Source: Leptodactylus fallax (Eukaryota; Chordata; Amphibia; Anura; Leptodactylidae). From it: a DNA stretch of 64,000 nucleotides. The stretch's first letter is position 1, and each line of letters begins with the position of its first letter. Location of the stretch: assembly GCA_947044405.1 (NCBI GenBank), contig CAMRHE010000077.1, forward strand, positions 6,415,501 through 6,479,500. Direction: 5' to 3'. Shown piece after piece: positions 1-12,856 of this stretch. The translations under genes were made by a program, and so were the position numbers. The notes beneath the pieces are model-generated. The model was given only the letters and a program-made list of their open reading frames with translations, did no database searches and was not told the origin of the DNA.

Positions 1-1090
1 GTGTACACCACTTATAACAGAGGACCCAGCACTGAGCCCTGGGGTACACCACTTATAACAGTGGACCCAGCACTGAACCCTGTGGTACACCACTTATAAC
101 AGTGGACCCAGCACTGAACCCTGGGGTACACCACTTATAACAGAGAAGACAGCACTGAACCCTGGGGTACACCACTTATAACAGTGGACCCAGCACTGAA
201 CCCTGGGGTATACCACTTATAACAGAGGAGACAGCACTGAACCCTGGGGTACACCACTTATAACAGAGGAGATAGCACTGAACCTTGTGGTACACCACTT
301 ATAACAGTGGAGATAGCACTGAACCTTGTGGTACACCACTTATAACAGAGGAGACAGCACTGAAACCTGGGGTACACCACTTATAACAGAGGACCCAGCA
401 CTGAGCCCTGGGGTACACCACTTATAACAGTGGACCCAGCACTGAACCCTGTGGTACACCACTTATAACAGTGGACCCAGCACTGAACCCTGGGGTACAC
501 CACTTATAACAGAGAAGACAGCACTGAGCCCTGGGGTACACCACTTATAATAGAGGACCCAGCACTGAACCCTGGGGTATACCACTTATAACAGAGGAGA
601 CAGCACTGAACCCTGGGGTACACCACTTATAACAGAGGAGATAGCACTGAACCTTGTGGTACACCACTTATAACAGAGGAGATAGCACTGAACCTTGTGG
701 TACACCACTTATAACAGAGGAGACAGCACTGAAACCTGGGGTACACCACTTATAACAGAGGACCCAGCACTGAGCCCTGGGGTACACCACTTATAACAGT
801 GGACCCAGCACTGAACCCTGTGGTACACCACTTATAACAGTGGACCCAGCACTGAACCCTGGGGTACACCACTTATAACAGAGAAGACAGCACTGAACCC
901 TGGGGTACACCACTTATAATAGAGGACCCAGCACTGAACCCTGGGGTACACCACTTATAATAGAGGATCCAGCACTGAACCCTGTGGTACACCACTTATA
1001 ACAGTGGACCCAGCACTGAACCCTGCGGTACACCACTTATAACAGGGGAGACAGCACTGAACCCTGGGGTACACCACTTATAACAGAGGA
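1..1090. repeat. 41-bp minisatellite derived from a LINE RT motif, with 369-bp higher-order period
   Basis: About 26 head-to-tail copies of a 41-bp unit containing GTACACCACTTATAACAG; the array runs off the left edge. Units vary at fixed places (GTGGACCC, GAGGAGACAG, GAGGAGATAG, GAGAAGACAG) and these variants recur in the same order every nine units: the GAGGACCC...GAGCCC variant sits at about 20, 389 and 758, exactly 369 bp apart. The third block keeps the order for five units and then departs. On the minus strand the unit reads VISGVPQGSVLGPLL, the RT motif B region of LINEs, and the last unit joins in frame to the adjacent RT remnant. Because 41 is not a multiple of three, the array cannot encode a repeating protein. 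Confidence 0.95.
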
Positions 1091-1370
1091 CCAGTCTCAT
1101 CTGCAGTCATTGACCACAACTATCTGGATATTATGCTTTAACCAGTTTTCAATCCAAATACAAACTATATTTTCCAAGCCAATGGACCTGATTTTACCCA
1201 TTAAATGTCTATGAGGCACAGTGTCAAGCACCTTTGTGAAGTCCAGGAGTCCTGTATCCACAGTATTCCCTCTGTTCAGGCTTCTTTTCAACTCTTCATA
1301 AAAACAAAGCAGTCTGACAAATTATGTCCTTAGTAAACCCATGCCATCTGTCACTTATAATATTGTGTAA
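1091..1370 (-). pseudogene. LINE reverse transcriptase fragment (CR1-like), donor of the minisatellite
   Basis: Read on the minus strand this encodes part of a non-LTR reverse transcriptase. Visible in order are HGFTKDIICQTA, then after a frameshift LCFYEELKRSLNRGNTVD, LLDFTKVLDTVPHRHL (RT motif A, with the catalytic Asp in LDF), IENWLKHNIQIVVVNDCR, a TGA stop, and DWSSVISGVPQGSVL running straight into the first 41-bp unit of the neighbouring array. Family knowledge: CR1/L2/Rex-type LINEs have exactly this order (QHGF, SC.TNLL.F, VYLDF.KAFDTV, SGVPQGSVLGP). The rest of the RT (FADD box onward) would lie beyond the array, outside the window. One frameshift and one stop make it a pseudogene. 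Confidence 0.85.
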
Positions 1371-4300
1371 CGTCACATACTCCTAAAATTAGTTCCTTAA
1401 GAGCACCTGACCTTTCTGTCATTTATGTTTCCTTCAACAGCAAATGGGTGAATTAAGGCTACCATGGGCTCTGGGCTGTATAAGGGCGTGCCCCCTCCCC
1501 TCCCCACCAGGCTAATGTTTTCAGACCCTTTTAAATGGGTTCTTTATCAGCTGAATGATCATTCATAGGGATGCTCATTCTCTATCAATTCCCAAATTTA
1601 GGTTGGGTTTATACATTGTGCATATAAAATGCACCCAAGATGCTGCCAAACCAAGGGATGATGTGTGTAACTGAAGACACATGCAGCTGAGCATGTACCT
1701 AGCATATAATGGTTAAAGTTGGTGAGAGATATGGGTGGCCATGATCCCCCCAGGAGCCTCGGGCCCTGGATAGTCAACCAATAAAACTATATTATAATCT
1801 GTTCCTGAATGTAAGGTAGATATTATACAGTACATATCTAGTGAGGAGGTAACTATTTGACACTACACCTTTATTATAAAGGTAAAAAATAATACAACAG
1901 ATTATTCTTGCTTTCTAGTCAAACCTACCGTTCGATTGATCCTTGATACATTCATGTGTAATATCACAGAATAAATGTAGCCCGTTACTATATTGCACTG
2001 CAGTCCATGGCAGTGGTTATTGGTCAAATGGCTTATGTACTTTTACATGAAACATTTTTTACCAATTTAAATCCAGATCACTTTCCAGAAACAGTAGATT
2101 TCCTAACAAATGCAATTTCTAAAGGTCAGGAGTGGTGAAGGCGGTTTCTGCCTGAGCCCCAGAGAAATGTACAATATCCTGGCCAGATTACAAGTGCTAC
2201 TGTGGTAGGTTAATTCAGTCAGCCCCATCCTCTAAACATTTACAGAGGATTCACAAGTGAATTGGATTGTCTGTAAGGGGCAACTTCATTTTCTTTTTGC
2301 CTTTATGCATCTCAGTCACTGGAAAAATTAGACACAAGGCTCAAGATCAATTGTATTAGGTGTCTTATTCCTCTGTGTATACATTGATATTTCTCCTTAA
2401 GATTTAGCGATACAGAGAACTCGGGGCTCAGCACTTAATAATTCATTTGTGTCAGAGGAATTTTTTGTTAGAGTATTTATCCTTTAACATAAAACAACCT
2501 GTAAAATAATGTTAGATATACATCTGTGATTTTCCCATCTAAATAATGGACACCATGATTAAACTTGTCATTGACTCCATTGTAGGTGAATAGGTTGAGC
2601 ACTGGTGGTATCCATTGTTTGATGCATCTGGAACTGTGTAGAATTTTCCATTTACAGCTTAGAATGTTCTATAATAATAAGTGATGTCATGATAACCACA
2701 ATAATCCTGTTGTCTCTCCAGTACTTTTCTAGTCCTTTTCCCCTCTATTTCCTGCTCCAGACATGATATCACTAACATGGGCATGTAACCACTGCGGCGG
2801 AACCAGGAATTGTTGGGGTGAGAAGGATTTTGCCAATATAGAACATTCTAAACTTTTTTAAAATATTTTTTCCTAGTTGAACGAGTATTTTAAGTGAGTA
2901 ACTGATAGATCTCAACAATGAGGGGCAAAAACCAAATATGTGACAAATCTTTACTGACATGCTCATGTTGAATGTAAGTGGTCCTGATACTGATGATATT
3001 GTGATCTCACATACTCAGCAGCTATGCTAGAGCTATGGGAAATAAATATTTTCTATGTATTACTATGCATTTCAGGTGAGAGTCAAAATATTGTATTCTA
3101 CCTAGGTAGTAAGTACATCATAGAGGATGACTAATTTACCTAACTCAGGTCCATGAAAGAACTGGATAATTTTTTGAGATGAGTTTTTGTCTGTGAGGAT
3201 CATAAAGTCCAATGGTGATCTAAGTTTGGAAATCTGGTTGCTGCAGACAAAATACTAAAAAGTAACCCTATTACAGGAATTTAAAACAATCCTTAAAGGG
3301 GTTGATCACAAATAACATTTATACCCTATCCAAAATGTCAGATCACTAGGGTCCCCCACTAATCGCCAATGGTGGTCTAAACCCTTGTTCCACCTCCCTG
3401 ACCACAGTGGGCAGAAGTTAGATGATAAACCCAATTTATAACCTTCCTAGCCCTTCTTAGCTCTTAACTCATAATTTCCCAGTGGGCATTGACATGTAAA
3501 TCAGTCTATGATGACCATATTTAAAGAAGCTGCTATACGCTGACCTTGGTATTAACGCCTACCATAATTGGAATAACCATAGACCTATAATAAGATCCGC
3601 TAAGTACAGCTAACCTGCTCATTAAATGTTAATTGCATTTCTACATTACATTATAGACATTTACACTTTTTATGTCCACCTGAATTATTAAATGTTCCCA
3701 TTTCTAGTAGGCGAATATAAACATCAAACTGTATAAATATGATATATAATTCTACAATTTGATGAACACTTCTACACCAAAATAGGTGCAAGTAACGACT
3801 GTTATATATTGTGTTATTAGCAATGTATACCATAGGTGTGTATTCTGTGCTATACATTGTTTGTTCTTTGTAACAGTTTTATATATATTCTGTGTCAGTG
3901 TCTATCATGCTTATTGTGATGCTTAAAGACACTTTTTATAAGGTAGGATTATTATTGTGCTCATTAAAATAAACTGTTTAATAGAAAATTCTCTGGTTCC
4001 GTCACATGGGACTTTGCTGCTTTTGATATATAGTTTAAATATGGAGCTAATTTTATAATTTTTTTTTTTTGCTTTTTAAAACTAAGCCAGTATCAGGAAG
4101 CTCCTGCCATCTCTCTTTGGTTATGTACCATATCTCCTTTTATGCCTCAGGTTATATATCTGCTCTCCAAATAAATTGTATATAGTTTAGTGATAAATTC
4201 ATTTACAACAAATTCATTCAAATGACAGGTGAAATACAGGAAGCCACAATGCCAGTTACCTGTAATGGATAAATGAGGCTGTAATGCTGTCAGCAAAATA

Positions 4301-6516
4301 TTTAGAGGATTTAAGCTGGCCATATACTTTAGATGTTTATAGGTGAAAATGCTGATGGCAGATGTCAGGGGACAAAGGGTTCAGGCTGTTGGATCCTTTT
4401 ATTTTTGGGAAGATGAAGAGGAGGTGTCTGGCATTGACTTTCTCTCCTCTCCTCATTCAAGACACATCCACAAATCCTGTATGAGGAACTTAGAAGTGAT
4501 AGTTGTCAGCTGAATGTGCTTACCCAGTGACCCACTTTGGCCCACTTTGCCTCTCAGCACAGTCCGGTCCTGCTGCTCCGATGTTTTATTGTGGTGGAAG
4601 TCCTCGCCAGCTGTGATGTCCCTTTCCTTAGGTGGCTCATTGGCCTCAGCGGGTCTGGGTGTTGAACCCCTGAAAAATTGATCCGGGGGCTGTTATACCC
4701 ATTTAAGGAAGTTTTTCTAACTTCAATTTCAGGAATATGGGTTACATCTCAGGAGTGGGCCAGATGACTTAAAATGAGAATGCAGTCCAACCTTATAGAA
4801 AAATAGAGTAGTAAGATAATATAGTAAGATAAGTAAAATAAGACCTTTTTGTCTCTATCTGGGTAAAGATAGAGTCGCTTTGTGAAATATACGAACAAAT
4901 TTGGTTTGCGGTTGTCACTAGAATGTGTTTCCTCAATGAGGATAAATCCATTGTAGTTTTTTTATGTAAATGTAAAATTTGGTTATTCTATAATGAGCTG
5001 ATCCATCAAATATTGTAAGCTGTGATCTTAAAGGGAATAGATATCTTATTTTCGAAAAGCCTATTAAAAAATGAATAGATGGGGAGAGCCAACTGTATAG
5101 AAATATCAAATGTTTGCCAAAGTGAAACTGCTATAAAAGCATAGTCATGACCAAGAAAGTCCATAGATTACATGGATATCATGATGATTTCAATAGACAC
5201 TACAGTATGATCATGCTAGCAACTCTTGTTGCTTGTCTGGAATTAGATCATAAACTGGAGATGTGGCATGAAAAGCCACATAACTCCACCTAGTGGAAGG
5301 AAGGAGGGAAATCTTAGATCCTACGATTCAGTTCTATAGTCCAGGTAAAGGCAATTTGTTCTTGATAGTCATTCTCTGGAGTATTCGAGATACTGTATCA
5401 ACTTCACTGTCAAGTTACTGTTCCCTGCCTGGAGCTGTCCAAAAGCTGTACCATCTTACAAAAAAAAAAAAACCCATCTCCTCTCCTGACATGTCTGTTT
5501 TAGTAAATAACTGCAATCCTCAGGAAATAACAATTCTGGTGCTGCTCCCCTGTTATTTCTCTTAGAAATATATGAAAAAGTTGACAAATGGGCGATACCA
5601 GTTGAGGGTGTGCCCCTAAATAGTCTGTCATTGGCCATTTGGTGAGGACAGTATTAAACCATGTAGGGACATTCCTCTATGACAAGGCAAATGGAAACAC
5701 TGCAGAGGAACCGCAGAAAACAGAATCCTAAGAAAAGAATTGATATTTGATTGAGAGTACAGGTATTTACAGGTATTTCTAAAATAGATTCTTCTAGATT
5801 ACTAGATTACTAAAATAGATTCCTCTTTAATTGTATCCACAATGCTATGCCTATATGTATGATGTCCAACTTTTCGCAATTTGCTGTGAAAGTAACCTTT
5901 TGCATTTGGGGCATTAGATAATGGTTTGAAGTGATGATGTTTGGTCAAAATTGATGTCATTTTATAAGATTTAAAGCAATCCTCAGGTTCAGAATAAAAG
6001 AAAAACAACAAATAGATTATGCATAGTTAAAATACCTGGACCCTCCTTCCTTGTCCTCTCTTCATTTCTGTGAAATGGCCAGACAATCCCCTTGATCTTG
6101 GATGGACCAGCCAATGGATGGAATTTATGAAGACTGATATTTTATACACCTGCCTTAATCTAAATCCTGCTGGCATCAGATGTGCCACCATTATTAAAAT
6201 GCACTTATACTTGTAGTGCACCATCCATACTATCTGTATACCATCCATTTACATTTTAGATATAATTTACTCCACTTTTTGGTACAAAGTATTATAAATA
6301 TTTTGACTGTGTAGGTGCTGCCTTGTCCTCGCCAATTTTCACCCCACTCACATTATAGAGAAGCTGCAGGAGAGGCATAACCCCCCCAAAAAACTCACAT
6401 AGTTTTGTGCAAACATAGAGTGCACCAAAATGTGTGACTTTTTACACCAGAAAACTGGGATTTATAAATTCCCCTATTGTACATAGTGTACTCTATTGTA
6501 AACATTTTATTGTGTA
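1371..6516. other. Gene-free stretch with scattered short repeats
   Basis: No coding region with recognisable motifs. About 3290-3440 is a dispersed repeat starting with TTAAAGGGGTT and containing a 'gatcactagggtccccca' type segment that recurs at several other places in this window. About 6240-6475 belongs to another recurrent family, with 'gtgactttttacacca' and 'ataaattccccta', also seen near 14490-14830. The remainder is unique-looking AT-rich sequence. Confidence 0.4.
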
Positions 6517-8083
6517 CAGTCATGGCCAAAAGTTTTGAGAATGATACAAATATTAATTTTTACAAAGTCTACTGCTTCAGTTTTTCTAATGGCAATTTGC
6601 ATATACTCCAGAATGTTATAAAGAGTGATCAGCTTAACAGCAATTACTTGCAAAGTCGATATTTGCCTAGAAAATGAACTTTATCCCCCAAAACACATTT
6701 CAACATCATTGCAGCCCTGCCTTAAAAGGACCACCTAACATCGTTTCAGTGATTGCTCCATTAACACAGGTGTGGGTGTTGATGAGGACAGGGCTGGAGA
6801 TCAATCTGTCATGATTAAGTAAGAATGACACCACTGGACACTTTAAAAGGAGGCTGGTGCTTGCCATCATTGTTTCTCTTCTGTTAACCATGGTTATCTC
6901 TAAAGAAACACGTGCAGCCATCATTGCACTGCACAAAAATGGCCTAACTGGGAAGAGTATTGCAGCTAGAAAGATTGCACCTCAGTCAACAATCTATCGC
7001 ATCATCAAGAACTTCAAGGAGAGAGGTTCCATTGGTGCCAAAAAGGCTCCAGGGCGCCCAAGAAAGACCAGCAAGCGGCAGGACCGTCTCTTAAAAGTGT
7101 TTCAGCTGCAGGATCGGGCTACCAGCAGTGCAGAGCTTGCTGAGGAATGGCAGCAGGCAGGTGTGAGTGCATCTGCACGCACTGCGAGGCGGAGACTCTT
7201 GGAGCAAGGCCTGGTCTCAAGGAGGGCAGCAAAGAAGCCACTTCTCTCCAGAAAAAACATCAGGGACAGACTGATATTCTGCAAAAGGTACAGGGAGTGG
7301 ACTGCTGAGGACTGGGGTAAAGTCATTTTCTCTGATGAATCCCCTTTTCCATTGTTTGGAACATCTGGAAAACAGCTTATTCGGAGAAGAAGAGGTGAGC
7401 GCTACCACCAGTCTTGTCTCATGCCAACTGTAAAGCATCCTGAAACCATTCATGTGTGGGGTTGCTTCTCAGCCAAGGGAATCGGCTCTCTCACAGTCTT
7501 GCCTAAAAACACAGCCATGAATAAAGAATGGTACCAGAATGTCCTCCAAGAGCAACTTCTCCCAACTGTCCAAGAGCAGTTTGGCGCTCAACAATGCCTT
7601 TTCCAGCATGATGGAGCACCTTGCCATAAAGCAAAGGTGATAACTAAATGGCTCAGGGAACAAAACATAGAGATTTTGGGTCCATGGCCTGGAAACTCCC
7701 CAGATCTTAATCCCATTGAGAACTTGTGGTCAATCATCAAGAGACGGGTGGACAAACAAAAACCAACAAATTCAGACAAAATTAAATCATTGATTCTGCA
7801 AGAATGGACTGCTATCAGTCAGGATTTGGTCCAGAAGTTGATTGAGAGCATGCCAGGGAGAATTGCAGAGGTTCTGAAGAAGAAGGGTCAACACTGCAAA
7901 TATTGACTTGCTGCATTAACTCATTCTAACTGTCAATATAAGCTTCTGTTACTCATAATATGAATGCAATTCTATTTCTGTATGTGATAAAAACATCTGA
8001 CAAACACACATAAAAACCAGAGGGCAGCAGATCATGTGAAAATAGAATATTTGTGTCATTCTCAAAACTTTTGGCCATGACTG
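6517..8083 (+). mobile_element. Complete Tc1-like DNA transposon, DD35E type
   Basis: A 1567-bp element bounded by inverted repeats beginning CAGTCATGGCCAAAAG, with one mismatch over the outer 38 bp (T/C at position 29) and weaker similarity extending to about 65 bp. It is flanked on both sides by TA (6515-6516 and 8084-8085), the target duplication of Tc1/mariner elements. It contains one uninterrupted transposase gene. Intact ends and an open frame suggest recent activity, although activity cannot be judged from sequence alone. Confidence 0.93.
6890..7906 (+). CDS. Tc1-like transposase, 338 aa, uninterrupted
   Basis: DDE transposase that would bind the terminal repeats and catalyse cut-and-paste transposition in the nucleus. 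The start is ATG at 6890 (MVISKETRAA); the open frame extends 11 codons further upstream, but only from GTG. The N-terminus (about 1-110) carries the paired helix-turn-helix DNA-binding domain with a GRPR AT-hook-like motif near residue 55 between the two halves. The catalytic core shows D149 (FSDES), D241 (QHDGAPCH) and E277 (SPDLNPIENLW). There are 35 residues between the second Asp and the Glu, giving DD35E rather than the usual Tc1 DD34E. Length is normal for the family (~340 aa). From memory, DD35E spacing is the hallmark of the Traveler group; membership is inferred, not tested. Confidence 0.9.
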   Translation: MVISKETRAAIIALHKNGLTGKSIAARKIAPQSTIYRIIKNFKERGSIGAKKAPGRPRKTSKRQDRLLKVFQLQDRATSSAELAEEWQQAGVSASARTARRRLLEQGLVSRRAAKKPLLSRKNIRDRLIFCKRYREWTAEDWGKVIFSDESPFPLFGTSGKQLIRRRRGERYHQSCLMPTVKHPETIHVWGCFSAKGIGSLTVLPKNTAMNKEWYQNVLQEQLLPTVQEQFGAQQCLFQHDGAPCHKAKVITKWLREQNIEILGPWPGNSPDLNPIENLWSIIKRRVDKQKPTNSDKIKSLILQEWTAISQDLVQKLIESMPGRIAEVLKKKGQHCKY

Positions 8084-8085
8084 TA

Positions 8086-11000
8086 TTTGAGGGTCACTTT
8101 ATGTTCTTTACTAACATATCACATATCATGCATGATCTGTGGAATTAGGTCAGGGAAAGTTTAGCACTTGGCTATCTCCAGCACTCTCATTGAAGTGAAT
8201 GGACATGCCGTCCGCCAACAGTCACACCTACTACAGTCAGCCTAACTGTGGTCAGGCTGAGTGTGCAGTGGACGAAAAGGAACTCTGTTCCCATGGTGGA
8301 TGAGGGGTCTCAGTGATCAGATCCTCAACGATCAAGTATTTTATTCCAGAGAATGAATAAATCCCATTTTAGTTCAGATTCCTGCTCTAAAAGCATAAAA
8401 AAACTGATTTGTATGTAGCCTGGAAATGCTAAAAAAAAAGTCTGCTTCTTGGGTAAAACAAGAGTAATTTCACTATTGCCATAAACCTTATAATCTTCCT
8501 TTTACTTCCTCCATAATTCCCGGACTGTCACATAAGCGTTTCCTACCAGCTAATCAAAGTCAAGTTATTTTTGCAATCCATTCATACTATATCTGTGAAA
8601 TAACTTCTTGTTGCAAATGAATAGGTTAAATCCAGATCTGCCTTACTCACATATTGTATTCTATATATTCTACATTTACATTTTATCTCTGTACAAATTA
8701 ATATATCAGGCTTAAATACCCGGCTAGATGTAACAGCCACCATATCAAGACCTCAAAGATCTTTGCAGGTGGAACGTGCCCTCTGTATAAAGCTTAATGT
8801 ATAAAGGCCATTTTGTATAATGTCGCACACTGTCATTTAGTATTTGTACAAAATTACCACTTGGCAAAAGGCTTTGTCAGCATAATTGCAATGGAAAAAA
8901 ATATTCGACCCAATAGAAGGCATAATTATTTTCTTTGTAATTAAAATATTCTTTTATTGTAAATGATATGAATGTTCTTCTCTCTGCCGTGGGCTTTTTT
9001 ATGCAAAGCTTATCTATGATTGTCAAGAGGAGACAATGATTTCCATTTTTACACTGCAGTTTGGGTTTCTTTTGTTCTGAGTTTTCTCTTTTCTCTTCTA
9101 CTTTTCTCTGGCATCCGGAGAAGGAGGAACCTATTTGGATCATATCTGACAGAGGTGGCTTTATTGTAAAGACAGCTAAACTAGAGGGAATTTTGTTATC
9201 ATTAAAGTGACACTAAAAGGCTGGAAAGGTTTTACCCTTGAAAGTCTAGACTCTAAAATAATTTGCCCAGATGTTCTGAACCAGATATTGGTCTATCATT
9301 GTAGGATGCTGGACTGGGGTGACCTACAGGCCCATCCATAACATTTGGTTAATAACCATGCATTTCTATAGGCTTTAAATATAAGCAGTGAGTCTCTGGG
9401 ATTCTGTTTCTTCTATATGGTATAACAGAGCAACATGGGGAGAAATTTACTGTATCTGTCCACAATATGTGCTCTGCAGTGAAGGTGACATTTTGGCACA
9501 AAAACAAGTCCACCAGCATGGAGCACTGGTTGAGAAACTGTGGTTAAAAGAGCTGTCCAGTTATGTTTTTAGGTCTCTTTATGGCATAGCAAGATAAAAA
9601 AAAGAAAGTGGCACTCATCCCCCATCCCCGTGAAGCTCCCATTCTGGGGCTGCTTGGATACCTGTAGGGCTTTAGTCCCTTAGGCCCATTGCAACACTTA
9701 GAAAATGTCTGCTTATCCACTCACTGTCTGGGATACGTCACCACCGGGATCCAGGAGGTGAATATAATTTTCTTGCGTTTTGCTATACCAAGTTATAGAA
9801 GAATTTTCTGTAGCAGGTTCTAATTGATAAAATGTTTATCTGCTAAAATGTATGAAAATATGCGTCGTAAAGATGCTATATATGTGTGTGTGATCCTCAT
9901 ATTGTTGACCTACACTGTATTTAGGGTATGCATTCCTATATGATCATTCCTGACAAGCAGCTCTTTGAAGGGGACACTTGAATGGAACAGTGTTGTAGTG
10001 CCAATAAAATATGGTGTTCTGGTGTGTGGACCAATGTAAACAATCAAGAGATTGCAGCAATTGCTCAAGCCCCACAGGCCCTTCAAACATCTGACTGGTG
10101 CAAAGTAAGACCCCCATCGATCTGAAAGGATATCAGGTATATTTAGGATAAGCCATCAAAACCCCTTTAAATTGTTTTGGTATACAGTATCAACTAGTTA
10201 GGGAACTACAGTGAAAAAAAAAAAACATCCAGTGACTACAACCTTTGGGGCACAAAAATGCCTAAATCGGTGTGCAGAGTCTTAGACTTGTACTTAACCA
10301 GATATAGCTTTTGTACAAACAAGAATCAGAGACCAGTAGAATTGCTTTTCCTGTAATCCCACCATACTCAGGTTTGCCACAATTTTTGGAAGTAGAAAAA
10401 AGTTTTTGCATCTTTATTTGTTGTAGTTATTAGGTCATATAAGGATATTAGAAGAGTAGCACCCCATATATTTTCAAGGACCAAAAAATTCTATACGATG
10501 AATGACACAGCTGTAGCTACAGCTGGCATCAGGTTAGGTGACACTAAACCACCAGCATGTGCTCATGCTGCAGTGGTTTAGGGTCCGAAACATAATAGTA
10601 TCAAGACCAACCATTTCTGAATTGTTTAGAAAATGTTTATGTATATAAACAACTTTTTGGGGACCCAGGTTTGGATGTTGCATAATGACAAAGACCCAAA
10701 ATGCATGTTTGTGGTTTTTTGGCAGTTCCCTTTTAGAGAGGTTTTCAGGGTTTGGCAAAAATTAGGCTAAAGAGAGGAAATAGAATAAATGAATGAAGGC
10801 CCCATTATCCACCTGATAAAGTCCTCAATGCTCCAGTGGTCCTCCAAAGGTCTTTCATTTTCCTGCTACAGCCAGTCACTCAGTGGTGATCCTGGCTTGT
10901 ATGTGGCCAGATATTGGCTGCAGTGTTCATGTGGGTAAATAATACATCACAACTGCAGAAAAATCAACAAAGACCAACAGGGAACACCAGAACAGCTGCA

Positions 11001-12292
11001 CTGGAGTGGTAGGGAATGTATCAGGTAATGGTTCCTTTTTTACTTTATGCAATTTCATTCCTTTAACCTGGAAATCCCCTTTAAATGTAAAATATCCATA
11101 CAATTGGAGATGGTAGGATCAATATGCCAGTCTCAGTGAATTATTGTGGAGTGATTGAAATTTTGCAGAGTTAAAGTACAGGTATAGAGGTTTTTTTTTA
11201 CAGATTATTTTATATATTTGGTAGATATGCAAGCAATAAATGTATTACATATATAAAAGTGCATGTAATAAATGGTCTGCATGTAAAATGCTAAATTACC
11301 CTAATCTAATATATGTTTAGAGTCTTCACGGATTATAATGTCCATTTACCTCCTCCATACTGTGCATTATTTTGGAGATGCTGGAATATGTCAGTGCTTA
11401 GTAATCTCTTCTGCCATTTATCTGTCAGACATTATCTTTAAGGAATAGCTGATGTGTCAGTCTAGGCTCTCCCTGTCTGTAATCCTGCCATGATTGATTG
11501 GTTGATTGCAAAGGAAATTATGTTACCCTAGGATGTATGAGTAAGCAATGAACTGGTGGCTACTTTCACTATGACATTGCGTGAACCTGTTACAGCCTCA
11601 CCATAATACATGGTTGCCATCATATCAATATTGAGACGTATGACATTAGTCAATCTGGGGCATACATGTATGCAAATGAACTTTTCTTATATCCTTTTGT
11701 AGAGTTACCATTTAGTGGTTTTTCAACAAGAATGAATTTGCCATATGTTCAAAAAAACATTGCACCACAAAGCAAAGAACAAATAATGCAAAACATGTAC
11801 AGGTGGAATGCAAAATATGGAGACATGGTTAAAATATAATTTTTTTGTGTTTTTTTTGCTTTATTTAGAAGTACAGGAATAGGCTCAAAGACAAAAGTTT
11901 ACGACTGACCCATAAATGAATGGTAGATGTGTACTAGTCTGTTACAAGTAGGAAATTAATTCCTGAATCTAAAGAAGAGTGAAAACCAGTACTATATCAA
12001 GTTTGTAGATCTTATAGATAGCAGCTATTATCTGCCGCCCCTCATTGACATGTACATTTAGCTTGGCTTCACATACAAGTTACTTAACTTTACAGAAACA
12101 GATAAGCAAGGATAGATACCTTTGGTGCTGCTTATCTCAAGGGAAGGTAATAGATCAGTCACGTAATCTCCCACATTTATGTTTATATTTTTTACTTTTT
12201 CTTGAATATTTGAATATTTAGTACTTACTTTAATATTTAGTAAGTACTTTAATATTTAGATGGGAATTATGTAGCTTTCTTTGTAGGATACC
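8086..12292. other. Gene-free stretch with dispersed repeats
   Basis: No supported gene. About 8100-8350 and 10040-10170 resemble a recurrent short element in this window ('gatcagat', 'aaacccctttaaa' end). About 9600-9770 looks like a further dispersed repeat. The strongest local structure is the hairpin at 10544-10581. The rest is AT-rich sequence in which I see nothing specific. Confidence 0.35.
10544..10581. repeat. Strong short hairpin
   Basis: CTAAACCAC followed by CAGCATG, a 4-nt loop, CATGCTG, a 2-nt bulge and GTGGTTTAG gives 16 paired bases. It is probably the core of a degraded foldback element. It is too short for a typical pre-miRNA. Confidence 0.6.
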
Positions 12293-12856
12293 AGATGCCC
12301 TCCAAAACCAGTGGACATCCTGGGGACGGGCATCGAGATTGTGAACACCTATAAGTACCTGGGTCTGCTCCTTAATAATAAGCTGGACTGGGCAGATCAT
12401 ATGGAGGCCCTGTACAGGAAGGGCCACAGCAGGCTCTACCTGCTTAGGAAGCCGAGAGCCTTTGGAATCCGGGGGGCACTTCTTAGGACTTTCTTCAACT
12501 CTGTAGTGGCATCAGCCATCTTCTTTGGAGTGGCCTGCTGGGGGAGCAGTATATCAACCAGGGACAGAAATAAACTTGACAAGCTGATTAGAAGGGCCAG
12601 CTCTGTCCTGGGGAGCCCACTGGACCCAGTGCAGGTGGTGGGTGACAGAAGGATACTGTCCGTGGTGAGCTCCATGCGGGAGAATAACTCCCATCCCATG
12701 CATGAGACTGTGATTGCGCTGGGCAGTACTGTCAGTGACTGACTGCTCCACCCTAGGTGTGAGAAGAAGCGCTATCGGAAGTCTTTCCTCCCCACCGCGG
12801 TTAGGCTGTACAACCAACACCTACCTAAGCGGAGATCATTACATACAGAGAACTGA
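12293..12856 (+). pseudogene. L2-like LINE ORF2 C-terminal fragment
   Basis: Encodes the region after the RT domain of a vertebrate L2-type LINE: NTYKYLGLLLNNKLDW, then LLRTFFNSVVASAIFFGVACWG, RRASSVLGSPLDPVQVVGDRR, and after an in-frame TGA (12740-12742) LLHPRCEKKRYRKSFLPT and AVRLYNQHLPKR, ending at a stop at 12854-12856. These blocks are characteristic of the C-terminal half of fish and amphibian L2 ORF2, downstream of the FADD motif. The endonuclease and RT core are absent, so this is a 5'-truncated insertion, the usual outcome of incomplete target-primed reverse transcription. Confidence 0.85.

Noticed and set aside
1097..1291. A short independent gene on the minus strand
   Set aside because: It is a LINE RT fragment with a stop and frameshift, not a host gene.
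5293..5565. 90-codon open frame on the plus strand
   Set aside because: No domain, no splice signals, low-complexity Lys run from an A-tract; likely chance.
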